From Dissophora ornata (lineage: Eukaryota > Mortierellomycota > Mortierellomycetes > Mortierellales > Mortierellaceae): DNA of 13,400 bases. Below, one piece after another: positions 13,310-13,400 of this stretch; position 1 is the first letter of the stretch; each line of letters starts with the position of its first letter. The stretch spans positions 1 to 13,400 of the forward strand of contig MU617427.1 of assembly GCA_025201705.1 (NCBI GenBank), written 5' to 3'. The position numbers and the translations under genes were made by a program. The notes beneath the pieces are model-generated. The model saw only the letters and a program-made list of their open reading frames with translations, made no database searches and had not been told where the DNA came from.

Positions 13310-13400
<91 letters not shown>
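13310..13400. repeat. Poly-T run of 91 bases at the window edge
   Basis: Ninety-one uninterrupted T reach the last base. It is far longer than any other run here and sits in an intron. It may be a genuine long homopolymer or a sequencing/assembly artefact at a contig end. Confidence 0.85.

Larger units (their letters stand above)
13235..13400 (+). other. Ninth intron of the TMEM94-like gene, cut by the window end
   Basis: A strong donor GTAAGT at 13235 follows the exon ending in VFVFL plus TA (Tyr codon split). Reading through meets a TAG at once, so this is an intron and not the gene end. The visible part holds a short tandem repeat and the terminal poly-T. Confidence 0.75.

Overview
The window is a gene-dense piece of a eukaryotic nuclear genome, most likely an early-diverging fungus (Mucoromycota sensu lato, Mortierella-like). 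The evidence is four genes split by many short GT-AG introns (mostly 70-140 nt), short intergenic spaces, CT-rich promoter leaders, and a gene set (full-length PTEN, BRE/BABAM2, TMEM94-type ATPase, EI24/RRT8-type membrane protein) that fits basal fungi better than yeasts. The phylum is an inference from gene content and architecture. No prokaryotic operons, CRISPR arrays, tRNA/rRNA genes or transposons were recognised.

Layout: (1) 173-1613, minus: a five-exon gene for a 306-aa multi-span EI24-domain protein (fungal RRT8/LDS-like). (2) 1614-2405: a divergent promoter region. (3) 2406-5849, plus: a nine-exon PTEN phosphatase of 754 aa, with intact N-terminal lipid-binding segment, catalytic P-loop and C2 domain, and a C-terminal low-complexity tail of about 435 aa, far longer than in animal PTEN. 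(4) 5850-6187: a convergent 3' region. (5) 6188-8194, minus: a six-exon BRE/BABAM2 homologue (500 aa), the UEV-domain scaffold of BRCC36 deubiquitinase complexes. (6) 8195-8574: a second divergent promoter. (7) 8575 to the right edge, plus: the first nine exons of a TMEM94-like (ERMA) degenerate P-type ATPase, cut by the window end.

I rebuilt each gene by chaining splice sites so that reading phase is kept across every junction and the joined protein follows the known family. All exon-exon phases close. Two junctions remain ambiguous (EI24 intron 3 and TMEM94 intron 3) and are flagged. The four genes share no evident pathway: PTEN removes the 3-phosphate of PIP3, BRE scaffolds a K63-ubiquitin deubiquitinase, TMEM94 is an ER-type P-ATPase relative and EI24-domain proteins are ER/lipid-droplet membrane proteins.

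The most unusual features are the long PTEN tail, with an acidic Ser/Thr cluster and a tryptophan-rich C-terminal helix; a fungal BRE whose C-terminal exon is hidden behind an intron; the DKEGT form of the P-ATPase phosphorylation motif in the TMEM94 homologue; and many pure poly-A/T runs restricted to non-coding DNA, ending in 91 consecutive T at the window edge that may be an assembly artefact.
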